Assembly: GCF_000186865.1 (NCBI RefSeq) | Contig: NW_008705566.1 | Span: forward strand, 1,100,432-1,164,431 | Reading direction: 5' to 3' | Source: Aureococcus anophagefferens | Taxonomy: Eukaryota > Sar > Pelagophyceae > Pelagomonadales > Pelagomonadaceae | Length of the DNA stretch: 64,000 nucleotides | Shown here: positions 28,486 through 37,414 of the stretch, in pieces | Position numbering within the stretch: position 1 is the first letter of the stretch | How the letters are laid out: each line of letters begins with the position of its first letter | The notes under the pieces: model-generated | Database searches by the model: none | Told to the model about the DNA's origin: nothing | The model's input: only the letters and a program-made list of their open reading frames with translations | Translations under genes and position numbers: made by a program

Positions 28486-29663
28486 TCGCCGATCGAACGG
28501 TCGTCGGTGAGCGCCGAGCGGTCGTCGGGCAGCGCGGTGCCGTCGTCCTGGAGCGACGCGGCGGCCGAAGCCACGAGGGCGCGGGACGCCTCGGCGAGGG
28601 AGCCGCCGGCGCCTCGGCCCTTGCCGCCGCGGCCGCGGCCGCGGTCTTGGCTCTTTCCGCGGCTGGCGTCGGCGTCGTTCCAGTCGCGGGCGAGCTTGGC
28701 CATTATATGGCATTGATCCGTGGAGTGGGAGCACTGCTTGTGGATCAGACAGAACAGGACGGGCCGGCCGTTGGCGGTGAGCTGCACCCCCGTGCCGTTG
28801 CACGACGGGCACTTCGGCTTGCCCTTGCTCGTCGCCGCCGTCCATTCGGGCGGCTTGGCGGGCGGCGGCGCGGGCGACGGCGCGGCCGCGGCCGCGGCCG
28901 CGATGCCGCCGATGTCGCCGGGCGCCTTGCCGAAGGTGAGCGGGTTCGGCGTGTTGGCGCGCGCCTCGATGGCCTTGATGACGGCCTCGACCATCTCGTC
29001 GACCGACGTTCCGTGGGCGACGTAGATGTCGTGCGCGGCGGTCAGGTCCGGGTGACTCCGGCCGCCGCGCGGGTCCATGCCGTCGAGAAAGTACTGGCGG
29101 ACCTGCCCCTCGGGTAGTGCGTGGCCGCACGTGTCCTCGTACAGCTGCGACAGGTCGTCGAGCTCGAGCTGGAGCTCGGTCGGTCCGCCGAGCGTGCGCA
29201 TGTTGAGCGCCGCGAGCTGTTTGCGGATGCTGACGCCCTGGTCGTTGTACGTGCCGTACATCTTGGCGAGCTTGACGAACATCTCCTTGGCGTCGGCGCC
29301 CTTGCCGGAGAGGCTGCGGACGAGGCTCGCGGCCGTGGCCGCGGTCTTCGTCTTGAGGAAGTAGGCGAGCATGTGCGCGGCCTGCGGCCGCTCGGACTGG
29401 TCGATCTTCGCCCACTCGCTGTCGTAGATGTCGCCGAAGTCGGCTTTGGCGTGCCGTCCGACGATCTCGAGCACGGGCGCGTGGAGCATGATCGACCGCG
29501 TCCAGGCCCTGAACAGGGCCTTGTTGGTGTCATGGACGCCGCTCCGCGGCGTGAACATGACGACGTCCTTGAAGAGCTTGTTCAGCTCGACGATACTGAG
29601 GAGCGTCGGCTCGTCGTCGCCGTCGCCGCCGGCGCCCGCGCCCGCGCGGGTCCGCGGCGGCAT
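28347..29663 (-). CDS. gag: Copia-type Gag protein
   Basis: The frame is 438 aa from ATG at 29663 (MPPRTRAGAG). It has the helical capsid region of the copia/UBN2 class (ALFRAWTRSIMLHAPVLEIVG ... LLSIVELNKLFKD ... EDTCGHALPEGQVRQYFLDGMDP) and a Cys/His cluster (CPSCNGTG ... CLIHKQCSHSTDQCH) that may bind nucleic acid. An Arg/Gly-rich stretch follows (RGRGRGGKGRG). The last roughly 45 residues overlap the pol remnant in another frame and are not genuine Gag. The product could still package transcripts of related elements. Confidence 0.8.
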   Translation of the reverse strand: MPPRTRAGAGAGGDGDDEPTLLSIVELNKLFKDVVMFTPRSGVHDTNKALFRAWTRSIMLHAPVLEIVGRHAKADFGDIYDSEWAKIDQSERPQAAHMLAYFLKTKTAATAASLVRSLSGKGADAKEMFVKLAKMYGTYNDQGVSIRKQLAALNMRTLGGPTELQLELDDLSQLYEDTCGHALPEGQVRQYFLDGMDPRGGRSHPDLTAAHDIYVAHGTSVDEMVEAVIKAIEARANTPNPLTFGKAPGDIGGIAAAAAAAPSPAPPPAKPPEWTAATSKGKPKCPSCNGTGVQLTANGRPVLFCLIHKQCSHSTDQCHIMAKLARDWNDADASRGKSQDRGRGRGGKGRGAGGSLAEASRALVASAAASLQDDGTALPDDRSALTDDRSIGDYSRACSARRSIKASSTYSRTSTTSSSSARHATRPALSTTSKPRFP

Positions 29664-29922
29664 TGTAGGAAGGCGGGGCGCTGCTGTCCTCGCCGCTGCG
29701 CCGCGCGCGGTCCGCGCGGGCGCTGGTGGAGCCTGGACCGGAGCGCGGCGCGGCGCCGGGCTCTGCGGCGGCGCGCGCTCCGGTTCCAGGGGTTATCCGC
29801 CGCTCGCGAGCGGTGGATCTGCTGCGGGCGGCGCGCTCTGCGCGCAGGCCCGTAGCGGTGTAGCTGCGCACAGCTAGCAGGTGTAGCGCGGTGGCTCACA
29901 GCGCGAAAGCGGGGACATAGCC

Positions 29923-29976
29923 CAGATCAGAGTGAGACTGCGTTACGGGTATCCTAGGCGTATCCTGGCTCCTCTG
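29923..29976 (-). repeat. Terminal direct repeat of the retroelement (5' copy)
   Basis: This 54-bp sequence is identical to 26978-27031. It precedes the element leader on the minus strand. No convincing tRNA primer-binding site was recognised next to it. Confidence 0.88.
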
Positions 29977-30618
29977 GGCCGTCCTCGTAGAGTTTCGCGA
30001 GACGCCGCGACGTCTCGTCGGTGGCGTCCTTCCACGCGATCGGCTCCCAGGCCGCGCCCTGCTGGTTCTTGAGCGTCGTCGCGTGGAGCGCGGCCTCGAC
30101 GGCGCGGGCCTCGGCGCCCTCGACCTCCGACGCCTTCTTCACGGCCTCGATGTCGTACTTGAGCGCCGGGGAGTCGGTCATGGCGGCGAGCACGGGCTTG
30201 ACGTGTTCGCGGAGGTCCGTCACGAGGCCCCGCGACTCGGCGTCGAGCCGCTCGTTTCTTTCGCGGCGCGCGTCGCGCGCGTCGATCGCCTTCGCGTCGA
30301 CCCGGGGGTAGTTGTGCCACGTGCCCTTGGAGACGTGGAGCGCCTTGGCCGTCGTGAGGAGGAGCGCGACGGCGCGGAACATGATTCTTGGCCGGGAAGC
30401 GAGGCGGAATCACCGGAGCGCTTCTCGAGGGGATGATGCGACAAAACGAGCAACTTCTGGCGAACTGTGCGGCGTGGACGACGACTTGAGACGTCGATCT
30501 CGACAGGCTTCGGCGGCAGAAGCGAAGCAGTCTTCTCACGGATCGGCCGTCTCTCTCTCTCCCTTGGCGGGTCGACCTTGAGTGCAATGGCGGATTTCGT
30601 TGAATGTGTTCGCGGGCT

Positions 30619-30716
30619 GCATGATGGACAACCAAAGCTCGCCCTCCTAGCCGTGCTCGAGCATGATGGACAACCAAAGGAAGCTCACCCTCCTAGCGGG
30701 CAGCGCCGTGCTCGTG
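30619..30716. repeat. Imperfect tandem duplication over the sulfotransferase start codon
   Basis: The sequence around the start (ATGATGGACAACCAAAG, then a CCCTCCTAG core and CCGTGCTCG) occurs twice in a row. The upstream copy lacks two short blocks. Its ATG at 30621 opens a 9-codon frame ending in TAG at 30648-30650, a potential upstream ORF ahead of the true start at 30663. Confidence 0.85.
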
Positions 30717-31814
30717 CTGCTGCTCGCACAGTTAAACAAGCGCCGCAAGCGCTGCAAGCGCGACGCCGAGGGCGTCGAGGCCTACGACGTGACCGTGGAC
30801 GTCGACGAGCGGCAGGGCAAGGCGACGACGACGGTCCAGCACATCCGCACGAAAGAATCCTATTCCTTCGGCAAAGGTTGGGCGGCGGGCACGCCCTACC
30901 CGCCCTTCGTCACGCCCGAGCGGCTGCAGTGGCTCCAGGGCGCCGTGGAGCTGCGGCAAGGCGACGTGATAGTGGCGACGTTCGCGAAGTGCGGCACGAC
31001 GTGGCTCGAGCAGATCCTGCTGCTCCTCGTCGCCCGCGGCGACGCCGGCGCGCTGGACCCCGTCCACAAGAACGCCTACTCGGCGGCGCGGGGCCGCGGC
31101 AAGGTCTGGCTCGAGGCCGCGCTGTCCGCCGACGGCGGCTTCGGAGCCTTCGGGAAGCGGGGCGAGGGCACGCCCGTGTCGCTCGCCGACTTCGAAAACA
31201 TGCCGGCGCCGCGGGTCATCAAGAGCCACGCGCGGCGGCGACTCCTGTTGGGGCGGGACGACGCCGGCGACCTGCCCGAGGGCGTCCGCGTCGTCGTCGT
31301 GACGCGCAACCCGAAGGACGCGTGCACGTCGGGCTACTACCACGCGTTCAACCCCCACAAGCGGGGCTGGCCCTTCGCCGCCTGGGCGTCGGCCTGGGCC
31401 GCGGGCGCCGTGCCGTCCGGGAGCTGGTTCGAGTGGACGCGCGAGTGGCGCGACGGCGAGGACTGGGATCGCGCGGACCGGCTCTGGATCCACTACGAGG
31501 ACATGCTCGACGACCCCGTCGACGCCGTCGCCCGCGTCGCGCGGCTCCTCTGGCCCGACGAGGCGCTCGACCAGACGTTGATCGAAACCGTCGCGGAGAA
31601 GGCGGGCTTTTCGGCGATGCGGGCGCAGATCGCGGCCCAGGACGACGACTGGGCCGCCGGCCGGGGCCACATGCGCAAGGGCAAGATCGGCGACTGGCAG
31701 AACCACTTCTCGCCGCGGCTCGCCGACGACTTCGACCTCCTCTACCACCGCCACTTCAAGAGGACGGGCCTCGTCTACGACCAGGGGTCCGCGGAGCTGC
31801 TCTCGGCGTACTAG
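30663..31814 (+). CDS. PAPS-dependent sulfotransferase (SULT-like), membrane-anchored
   Basis: The protein is 383 aa. A short N-terminus and one helix (LTLLAGSAVLVLLLAQL, about residues 8-24), followed by a basic stretch (NKRRKRCKR), mark a type II signal anchor. The catalytic part faces the ER or Golgi lumen if orientation follows the positive-inside rule in reverse; this needs testing. SULT motifs are clear. The 5'-phosphosulfate loop is VATFAKCGTTWLEQI (about residue 105). The 3'-phosphate site is VVVTRNPKDACTSGYYHAF. The C-terminal PAPS loop is MRKGKIGDWQNHFS. The general-base His lies in RVIKSHARRR. It transfers sulfate from PAPS to a small acceptor that is not predictable here. The start is preceded by a duplicated copy of itself that gives a short upstream ORF. 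Confidence 0.9.
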   Translation: MMDNQRKLTLLAGSAVLVLLLAQLNKRRKRCKRDAEGVEAYDVTVDVDERQGKATTTVQHIRTKESYSFGKGWAAGTPYPPFVTPERLQWLQGAVELRQGDVIVATFAKCGTTWLEQILLLLVARGDAGALDPVHKNAYSAARGRGKVWLEAALSADGGFGAFGKRGEGTPVSLADFENMPAPRVIKSHARRRLLLGRDDAGDLPEGVRVVVVTRNPKDACTSGYYHAFNPHKRGWPFAAWASAWAAGAVPSGSWFEWTREWRDGEDWDRADRLWIHYEDMLDDPVDAVARVARLLWPDEALDQTLIETVAEKAGFSAMRAQIAAQDDDWAAGRGHMRKGKIGDWQNHFSPRLADDFDLLYHRHFKRTGLVYDQGSAELLSAY

Positions 31815-31820
31815 TAACTT

Positions 31821-34049
31821 TTAGGCGACGCGGACGCCCCCGGCGCCGTAGACCGGCCCGCGGTAGCCCGGCGGAGCGCCCGCGGCGTAGGTCGGCGCGC
31901 GCTGGTGGTGGTACTGCCGCGGGACCTGGTACTGCTGCTGCGGCGCGCCCTGGGGCTTGATGTCGCGCGAAAGGCCGACGAGCTGGGCGTTGATGAAGGC
32001 GCCGAGGTGGTCCTCGCGCTGGGCCGGCGACGGCGCCGCGTAGCGCCGGAGGTGGCCGCCGTAGGCGAAGCGCGTCGCCGGCGGCGCCGCGGCCCCCAGC
32101 ACCGGGTGGAAGCGGCCGGCGGTCACCGGCGGCCGGCGGCTGCAGGACGCCGCCGCGCGGCCCAACACGCGCAGCTTGTGCTCCGCGAGGACCGCGCGAT
32201 CGCGCCACGCGTCGCTCGCCGGCCGCAGGAGCGCGATGCGCAGCATGTGCTCGGCCCGGATCGCGCGGTCGCGCTCGGCGGCCGCCTCGGCCTGGGCGAG
32301 CGTCGTCTCCTCGTGGAGCGCCGACAGCGCGCCGCGCCTCGCGTAGGCCGGCGGTGGCGGCGGCGCGGGCGGCGCGTTGACGGGCGACGGCGGCGGCGCC
32401 GAGAGCGGCGGCGGCCGCGCGGCGGCCGCGGCCGCGGCCGGCGGCGCGGGCTTGCCGCCGCCCGAGGCCGCGGCGGCGGCCGCGGCCCGCGCGGGCGCTT
32501 CCGCCGCCGCCACGGGCGCGCCGACCCGGTGCGTCGCCGCGACGGCGACGAGCTCCGGCTCCGGCGGCGCCGCGGCCGCGCGGTTCATCACCGCGACCTC
32601 GGCGACGAGGGGCGCCTCCGCGGGCGTCAGCGCCAGCGACGCGCGCCGCGCGGACCGCAGCGCCGAGAGCATGGGCGTCTCGCGCGGCGTCGGCGCGGGC
32701 GTCGCGGGCCCGGGCGTCGCGGGGCCGCCCGGCGTCGCCGCGCCGGGCGCCGCGGCGTCGGCCGTCCGGGGCGTCCCGGTCCTCGGCGCCGGGGCCGGGA
32801 GCGTCGGCGTCGGCGTCGCGGCGCCCCGCGGCGCCTTCGCGGGCGTCGTCCCGGGCGTCGAGACCCCGGGCGTCGAGACCGCGGGCGACGCCGTCCGCGC
32901 CGTCGCGACGACCATGACGGCCTTGGCCTGCGGCCGCGCGACCGCCGCCGGCGTCCGCTCGGCGGCCGGCGTCTCCACCGCCGCCTTCGTGCTCGCGACG
33001 GGGGACGCGAAGGACACGCTCATCGCGGGCGTCCGCGGCGCGGGCGCGGGCGCGGGCGCCTCCGTCGCGTCCTCCTCGTCGTCGTCCTCCTCCTCGCTCG
33101 AGGACGTGAGGTCGTCGTCGTCGGAGAGCTCGCCCATCATGGAGGACCGCAGCTGGAGCTTGCGCGCGGAGCGGATGCGGTCGACGACGTGCGTCGGGCC
33201 CGGCGTCTTGGCCCGTATGTCGTCCTCGCGCGGGTCGACCTTCCGGTCGCGGCCGAGCACGCGGGCCCGGAGCGCCCCCGCCGGGAAGCTCCGGCGGCAG
33301 GCGCGCACGGCGTCCCGGGCCGCGCGCTCCGACGTGACGAGCACGAGGGCGCGGTGCCCCGCGACGTGCGCGGCGACGACGAAGTCGTAAGCGCCGAAGA
33401 AGCGGCGGAGCTCCGCCGCGGACGGCGGCGCGCGCGCCGCGTCCCAGGACAGCGCGACGATGCGCCGCGTCGTCCGCCGCGCGGACCCGTCGGGCTCGCA
33501 GCGCTCCTTGGCGGGCGACGGCGTGCAGACCGCGCCGTCGGACGTGCGCCGCGCGACGCCGCCGCGGTTCGGGCTCCGCGGCGCCGCGCGCGTCGCGGCG
33601 ACGACGGCGGACGGCGTCGGCGGGGTCGCGCGGCGGCGCAGGAGCGTGAGCGTCAGGGGCCGGGGCGCGCCGGCGATGAGCTCGCAGAGCGCCTGGAACG
33701 CGGCCTCGTCGGGCGGCTCGACGACGACGCCCTCGACGGCGAGGATCTCGTCGAAGGGCTCGAGGGCGTCCCGGAGCTCGCAGGAGTCGCGGACGCGCTC
33801 GATGGCGACCCAGGTGCGCCCGCCCGCCGCCACGAGGGCGAGCTCGAGGCCCAGGGCTTCCCGGGTGAACGTGTGCTCGAAGGCGGCGCCGGACCGCAAC
33901 AGGGCCGACACCTCGCTCTTGAGCACGCGCCGCAGGCGCCGCGCGCGCCAGGCCTCGTAGAGCGCGAGCTGGGCGTCGTCGAGGCAGGCCACGTTCTCGT
34001 CGCGGTACTGGGCTTCGCTCTCGAGGGCGGCGTCGAGGCGCTGCGCCAT
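31821..34049 (-). CDS. PDZ-like and RRM-like domain protein with long Pro/Ala/Thr-rich region
   Basis: The protein is about 742 aa from ATG at 34049 (MAQRLDAALESEAQ). Residues about 55-130 resemble a PDZ fold (LGLELALVAAGGRTWVAIERV, then LEPFDEILAVEGV), with the usual 'D.I..V.G' strand. Residues about 190-260 look like a degenerate RRM (RRIVALSWDAARAPPSAAELRRFFGAYD, ALVLVTSERAARDAVRAC). An acidic patch and a long low-complexity stretch follow, with many Thr-Pro sites (TPGVSTPGTTPAK, ATPGPATPAPTPRETP) that suggest proline-directed phosphorylation. The last 200 residues are Ala- and Pro-rich with a short helical part. Both domain calls are by eye and weak. No enzyme motif is present. A frame extension back to 34145 enters AT-rich leader sequence. 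Confidence 0.6.
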   Translation of the reverse strand: MAQRLDAALESEAQYRDENVACLDDAQLALYEAWRARRLRRVLKSEVSALLRSGAAFEHTFTREALGLELALVAAGGRTWVAIERVRDSCELRDALEPFDEILAVEGVVVEPPDEAAFQALCELIAGAPRPLTLTLLRRRATPPTPSAVVAATRAAPRSPNRGGVARRTSDGAVCTPSPAKERCEPDGSARRTTRRIVALSWDAARAPPSAAELRRFFGAYDFVVAAHVAGHRALVLVTSERAARDAVRACRRSFPAGALRARVLGRDRKVDPREDDIRAKTPGPTHVVDRIRSARKLQLRSSMMGELSDDDDLTSSSEEEDDDEEDATEAPAPAPAPRTPAMSVSFASPVASTKAAVETPAAERTPAAVARPQAKAVMVVATARTASPAVSTPGVSTPGTTPAKAPRGAATPTPTLPAPAPRTGTPRTADAAAPGAATPGGPATPGPATPAPTPRETPMLSALRSARRASLALTPAEAPLVAEVAVMNRAAAAPPEPELVAVAATHRVGAPVAAAEAPARAAAAAAASGGGKPAPPAAAAAAARPPPLSAPPPSPVNAPPAPPPPPAYARRGALSALHEETTLAQAEAAAERDRAIRAEHMLRIALLRPASDAWRDRAVLAEHKLRVLGRAAASCSRRPPVTAGRFHPVLGAAAPPATRFAYGGHLRRYAAPSPAQREDHLGAFINAQLVGLSRDIKPQGAPQQQYQVPRQYHHQRAPTYAAGAPPGYRGPVYGAGGVRVA

Positions 34050-34497
34050 AGTTTGCTCTGCGGCGCTGGTGGTTTTCGAGTAAACTTTGATTCGTGCTTC
34101 AAGTTCGAAATTTCCCAAAAAATTCAGATCAGCCCTAGAAGCCAATCGAGACTACCACTGCCCCCACCAGTCCTGAAGTGCACGTCGCGAGTCGGCTTTC
34201 TTGTCAGACATGTGATTACGATGTGAGTTCAACAACAGTGAACAACAGGGACAACAGGGCGGCGGCGGGCGCGGTGTGGGCGCGGGCCGCGACGCGAGCA
34301 GGCAAGGGGGTCGAGGGCGCGGGACAGCGAGGTCCCAGCGTGTAAAGGCCGCAATTTCAAACGGCGGCGGCTCGGGTGGGCGCCGGACGAGGGTGTGTAT
34401 GTGCAATTTGGGGTACTCGTCGGCGCGCTCCGGGCGGCGGCTACTTCCTTGAAATTCCGGCGTGAATTCGGTATGATTTTCTTGCGGGCGTCTCGGG
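34050..34497. promoter_or_regulatory. Upstream region of the PDZ/RRM-like gene
   Basis: This 448-bp spacer lies between a start and the stop of the next minus-strand gene. Both ends are AT-richer than the surrounding exons (34060-34130 and 34400-34480), with a GC-rich middle. No coding exon or known motif was seen. Confidence 0.35.
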
Positions 34498-35919
34498 CTA
34501 CTGGAGGCCCGAGAGGACGTTCTTGAGCTCCGCGGGCGTCAGGGGCACGATCTTCGGCGGCTGGTGGACCTTGAAGAAGTCCTTGCCCTTGAACTCCTGC
34601 GGCGCGACGGCGGCGGGCCGCGGCGGCGCCTTTTGCGGCGGCGGGCCGCGCGCGGGCTCCGCGGCCGCGCGCGCGAGGGCGACGAGTTCCGCCGCCGTCT
34701 CCGACGCGGCCTCGGCGGAGACGGCGCGGGGCCGGTCCGCCGCCGGCGGCGGCGGGCCGCGGACGGGCGGGCCCGACGCCGTCGCCGTCGACACGGACAG
34801 GAGCGACGACGCCGCGGAAATGGACGCGGCCGAGAGCGCCGCGGGGCTCGCCGAGAGCGTCGGCGCCGCCGGCGACAGCGCCGCGATGAGGGCGCGCTCG
34901 AGGGTCGCGAGCTGGTCGCGCGGCAGGGGCTCGCCCGTCGCGCACGTCTTGAGCTCCGCGCGGACGTTCGCGACGAGATTCGGGTCCGTGTCGACGTGGA
35001 GCGTCGCGATGAAGGCGCGGTGGCGCGCGAAGACGCCGCCGACGACGGCGAGGAGGTTCGGGTCGCTCTTGCAGACGACGCGGACGCAGGTCTTGCCCTC
35101 CTTGGTCGCGTAGCCGCACGCCGTCGGCGCGACGGCCACGCGGACGGTCCGGTTCGACTGGCTCCAGGACCGCGAGCCGGAGAGGGACGCGGACTGGAGG
35201 CTCAGGTCGAGGACGCCGCCGTGGAGGCTGTGGTCCGGCGCGTCCTCGAACTGCCAGGCCGTCGGGTCGCAGCCGCTCGTGAGCCAGTCGTGCTGCGCGG
35301 CGTCCGCGTCGGACCGCGGCCGCTTCCGGCTCTCCTTGTGGCCGCCCATCTTGAGGAAGGCGGACCGCGCCGCGTCGAGCTCGACGCGCTCCTGGGCCGT
35401 GAGCTCGCTCGTCTTCTTGAACGAGCTCTTGCCGATCATGCGCGTCCGGCTGAACTTCTTCGTGATGCGCATCGGCGTGCACCGGAGGAGGCCCGCGAGG
35501 AGCGCGCGTAGCGACTCGCCCCCCGTGCAGCCCGGCGCCTTGCCGTTGATGAAGTGGTCGATGACGAGCGACGCGTAGGCCTCCTCGGGGGCCGTCCACT
35601 TGCCGCGGCGCTGGTCGGGCCGCTGCTTCTTCGCCGGCGGCGCCTTCGGCGCGCCGTCGCCCCCGGCGGGGGGCTCCGGGGCGTCCCCGCCGCCTTCCCC
35701 GGACTCGAGGGACTCGGCGGCGCGCCGGCTCAGGCGCGTCACGCGCCCGGACGACGACGTCGCCGCCTCGGGGGCGCCGGCGTCCGTGGCCCCGTTTTCC
35801 GTGGAATTGTCGCCGTCGTTGCTCTCCTCCGACGCGGACACGACGGGCGGGGGGGGCTCGAACTTGGCGGGGGGCGCCCCGAGGGGGGGCGTGACCGCGG
35901 GGACGGCGACCGCGGCCAT
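34498..35919 (-). CDS. Conserved stramenopile nuclear protein ('RRGKWT' family)
   Basis: The protein is 473 aa from ATG at 35919. A disordered acidic and basic N-terminus with likely nuclear signals (KKQRPDQRR) precedes the conserved block at about residues 103-190: RRGKWTAPEEAYASLVIDHF, then LRCTPMRITKKFSRTRMIGK. I recognise this block from many diatom and other stramenopile proteins: a short helical domain starting (K/R)RGKWT.EEE.YA and ending in a conserved (M)RI(S/T)KKF...IGK. Its function is not established. A Myb-like opening (W-T-x-x-E-E) hints at DNA or chromatin binding. The C-terminal half is Ala/Pro/Ser-rich. Divergent from the next gene across a 750-bp spacer. Confidence 0.7.
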   Translation of the reverse strand: MAAVAVPAVTPPLGAPPAKFEPPPPVVSASEESNDGDNSTENGATDAGAPEAATSSSGRVTRLSRRAAESLESGEGGGDAPEPPAGGDGAPKAPPAKKQRPDQRRGKWTAPEEAYASLVIDHFINGKAPGCTGGESLRALLAGLLRCTPMRITKKFSRTRMIGKSSFKKTSELTAQERVELDAARSAFLKMGGHKESRKRPRSDADAAQHDWLTSGCDPTAWQFEDAPDHSLHGGVLDLSLQSASLSGSRSWSQSNRTVRVAVAPTACGYATKEGKTCVRVVCKSDPNLLAVVGGVFARHRAFIATLHVDTDPNLVANVRAELKTCATGEPLPRDQLATLERALIAALSPAAPTLSASPAALSAASISAASSLLSVSTATASGPPVRGPPPPAADRPRAVSAEAASETAAELVALARAAAEPARGPPPQKAPPRPAAVAPQEFKGKDFFKVHQPPKIVPLTPAELKNVLSGLQ

Positions 35920-36669
35920 CTGCGCTGCCTTCCTCAATTGGCAGACCGCCGCAGCGAGGACGTCTGTGCCAGCCTCTTGTCTGTGGCCGGTCACAAAACT
36001 CAATAAGCCGATGAAGAGGGTGAAGTGTTGTTTTCACGAAAATCGCAATCGCAGCCCGTCGATTGGGCAGCGGGAGCTTGAGACGAGGAGCTGCTCTTGC
36101 CAACAGCATTGGTCCGGAACCCCGAAGATCACGTGCCATCCAAAATCGAGGACACGAACGGACCTCCCTGGAGCCACTCATTCGACGAGAGAGAGAGTGT
36201 CGCTGAGCGTTGCCTTTGGGACTTTGGGTTGCCTTTGTGCGTTTTCCGTCCGGTGGGCGGCTTTTCGCCGCCGGGGAGCAAGGGTGGCGCACAGCAGCAC
36301 ACAGCTGACACGGGCCCGGTCGCCACCGTTCGGCGCTCCAGTACCAGTGTTCGGGCCCGGCCCGGGGGGGCGTGCGGACCGGGCAGGGTAGGGAGCGGCC
36401 CGACCCCGGCCGCCAGACGAAGCGGAGCGCCGCCGCCGACACGGAGCGCGCGGCGCGGAGCGGCGCGGAGCGGCGCCGATCGCCGGGGGCGACGCGTCGA
36501 AGCGAAGTCCGGCGCCGAACGCCCCCGAAGCCCCCCGGCGAGCATTACTAGTAACTGCAACAAAAAACCTTCCAGCATCGTAATCGGTCGAGACGAACTG
36601 GGTCGAGCTCATCATCGAGAGCAGGCCCCTCGCGCGCGCCACCGCCCCGCTCGACCGGGCGACTCCAGA
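35920..36669. promoter_or_regulatory. Divergent promoter region, the longest spacer in the window
   Basis: This 750-bp start-to-start spacer has an AT-richer left part (36000-36240) and a GC-rich right part. An open frame on + runs into the next gene from 36097, but it has protein-unlike composition (Arg/Gly/Pro filler), so I treat it as leader. No RNA gene or repeat was recognised. Confidence 0.4.
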
Positions 36670-37401
36670 ATGGCTTTCGGTAGCCGCCTGATGCTCCTGT
36701 GGTTCTGCGCCGCCGGCGCGCGCGCCGCCGGCGCGCGGGCTGTCGAGGGCGGCGCGTCAAACGCGACGATCTGCGAGCAGGCGCGCGCGGTGTGGTGCAA
36801 ATGCAGTCAGTGCGAAATTCTGCGCACCGAGCACATGCGGCGCGGGGGCGCGGCGAAGGACTTCGACTGCGACAAAGCGCTTAACCACACGTGTCCTCCA
36901 ACTGAGGGTCTGCGGCGTCGGCGGCGTGTGGGAAATGCGTGCTTTTACGTCTTCGAAGCCGCCGTCCTCTTCGCAGGCTGCGTCCTGCTCTGGCGAGACC
37001 AGGCGTTTGCCGCCCATTGTGTGGGCGCCGCAAACTTACTCCTCATGGTTCCAATCTCGTTTTACTGCTTCTGGGTTCATCTCCAGCTTGTCCACGCCGA
37101 CGGCTTCGTCTTTCACCCCGCGTTCGTTGCGGCTTACACTGTGCTCCTCGCCACGGTGCCTGCGTATACTTACCGCTGCCGAGACGACGATGACGATGAC
37201 GATGACGAACGGGACGATGAGCGGCTCGTCCTGGCTGTGAATTGCCTCAATGACACCCTCATCACTCTGATCTGGCTCTTGTGCGCCATCCACAAATTTG
37301 CGCTCGTCGACGGCGCCCTCGCCTTGCAACGCGCGATCGAGGCGACGTCCGCGGACATCCGCGCGCTGCAAGCCACCGCGCAGCGGGCCCTCCTAAACTA
37401 G
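36670..37401 (+). CDS. Small polytopic membrane protein, unknown
   Basis: The protein is 243 aa from ATG at 36670 (MAFGSRLMLLWFCAAGARA...). A cleavable signal peptide is likely (residues 1-20). A short luminal part with five or six Cys (EQARAVWCKCSQCEILR, DCDKALNHTCPP) precedes three or four membrane helices: ACFYVFEAAVLFAGCVLLW, LLLMVPISFYCFWVHLQL, FVAAYTVLLATVPAYTY and CLNDTLITLIWLLCAIHKFA. An acidic loop (eight Asp then ERDDE) lies between the last two, coded by a GAC/GAT run. Codon use is less GC-biased than in neighbouring genes. No family was recognised. Confidence 0.65.
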   Translation: MAFGSRLMLLWFCAAGARAAGARAVEGGASNATICEQARAVWCKCSQCEILRTEHMRRGGAAKDFDCDKALNHTCPPTEGLRRRRRVGNACFYVFEAAVLFAGCVLLWRDQAFAAHCVGAANLLLMVPISFYCFWVHLQLVHADGFVFHPAFVAAYTVLLATVPAYTYRCRDDDDDDDDERDDERLVLAVNCLNDTLITLIWLLCAIHKFALVDGALALQRAIEATSADIRALQATAQRALLN

Positions 37402-37414
37402 CACAACAAAGGCC

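Larger units (their letters stand above)
26978..29976 (-). mobile_element. Ty1/copia-like LTR retroelement, internally deleted, with 54-bp terminal repeats
   Basis: This 2999-bp element is bounded by identical 54-bp direct repeats (26978-27031 and 29923-29976) and a 5-bp target duplication GGCCG (26973-26977 and 29977-29981). It reads on the minus strand: leader, gag, then the C-terminal part of reverse transcriptase and RNase H. Protease, integrase and the first half of reverse transcriptase are absent, so it cannot move by itself. A purine tract (GGCGGGGGAG on the minus strand) lies just before the 3' terminal repeat, where a polypurine primer is expected. Terminal repeats this short are unusual for copia elements, and they end CAG...CTG rather than TG...CA. 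The element is inserted into a coding exon. Confidence 0.88.
26491..30382 (-). pseudogene. Secreted or ER-lumen helical protein gene interrupted by a copia-like element
   Basis: The two coding parts are 30382-29977 and 26972-26491. The element at 26978-29976 and one copy of its 5-bp target duplication separate them. The parts sum to 888 nt and read as one 295-aa frame across the empty site (...LAKLYEDG / LATVKKRAEM...). The N-terminus is a signal peptide (MFRAVALLLTTAKALHVSKG). The middle is charged and helical with coiled-coil character (LKSYQARQRIVNLYQEGLDR-type heptads, EEKKKRD). The last 90 residues form a compact beta-rich domain (GEIHGSWQLDTGD, YGTWAIERIRG, HVFKGVVKDDF). I do not recognise the family. 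As assembled, the transcript would end soon after the junction (codons EEPGYA then stop), so this allele is probably null. A functional allele elsewhere is possible in a diploid. Confidence 0.75.

Noticed and set aside
36097..36669. 191-codon upstream extension of the small polytopic membrane protein
   Set aside because: Composition is non-protein-like, and a signal peptide begins at the ATG at 36670.
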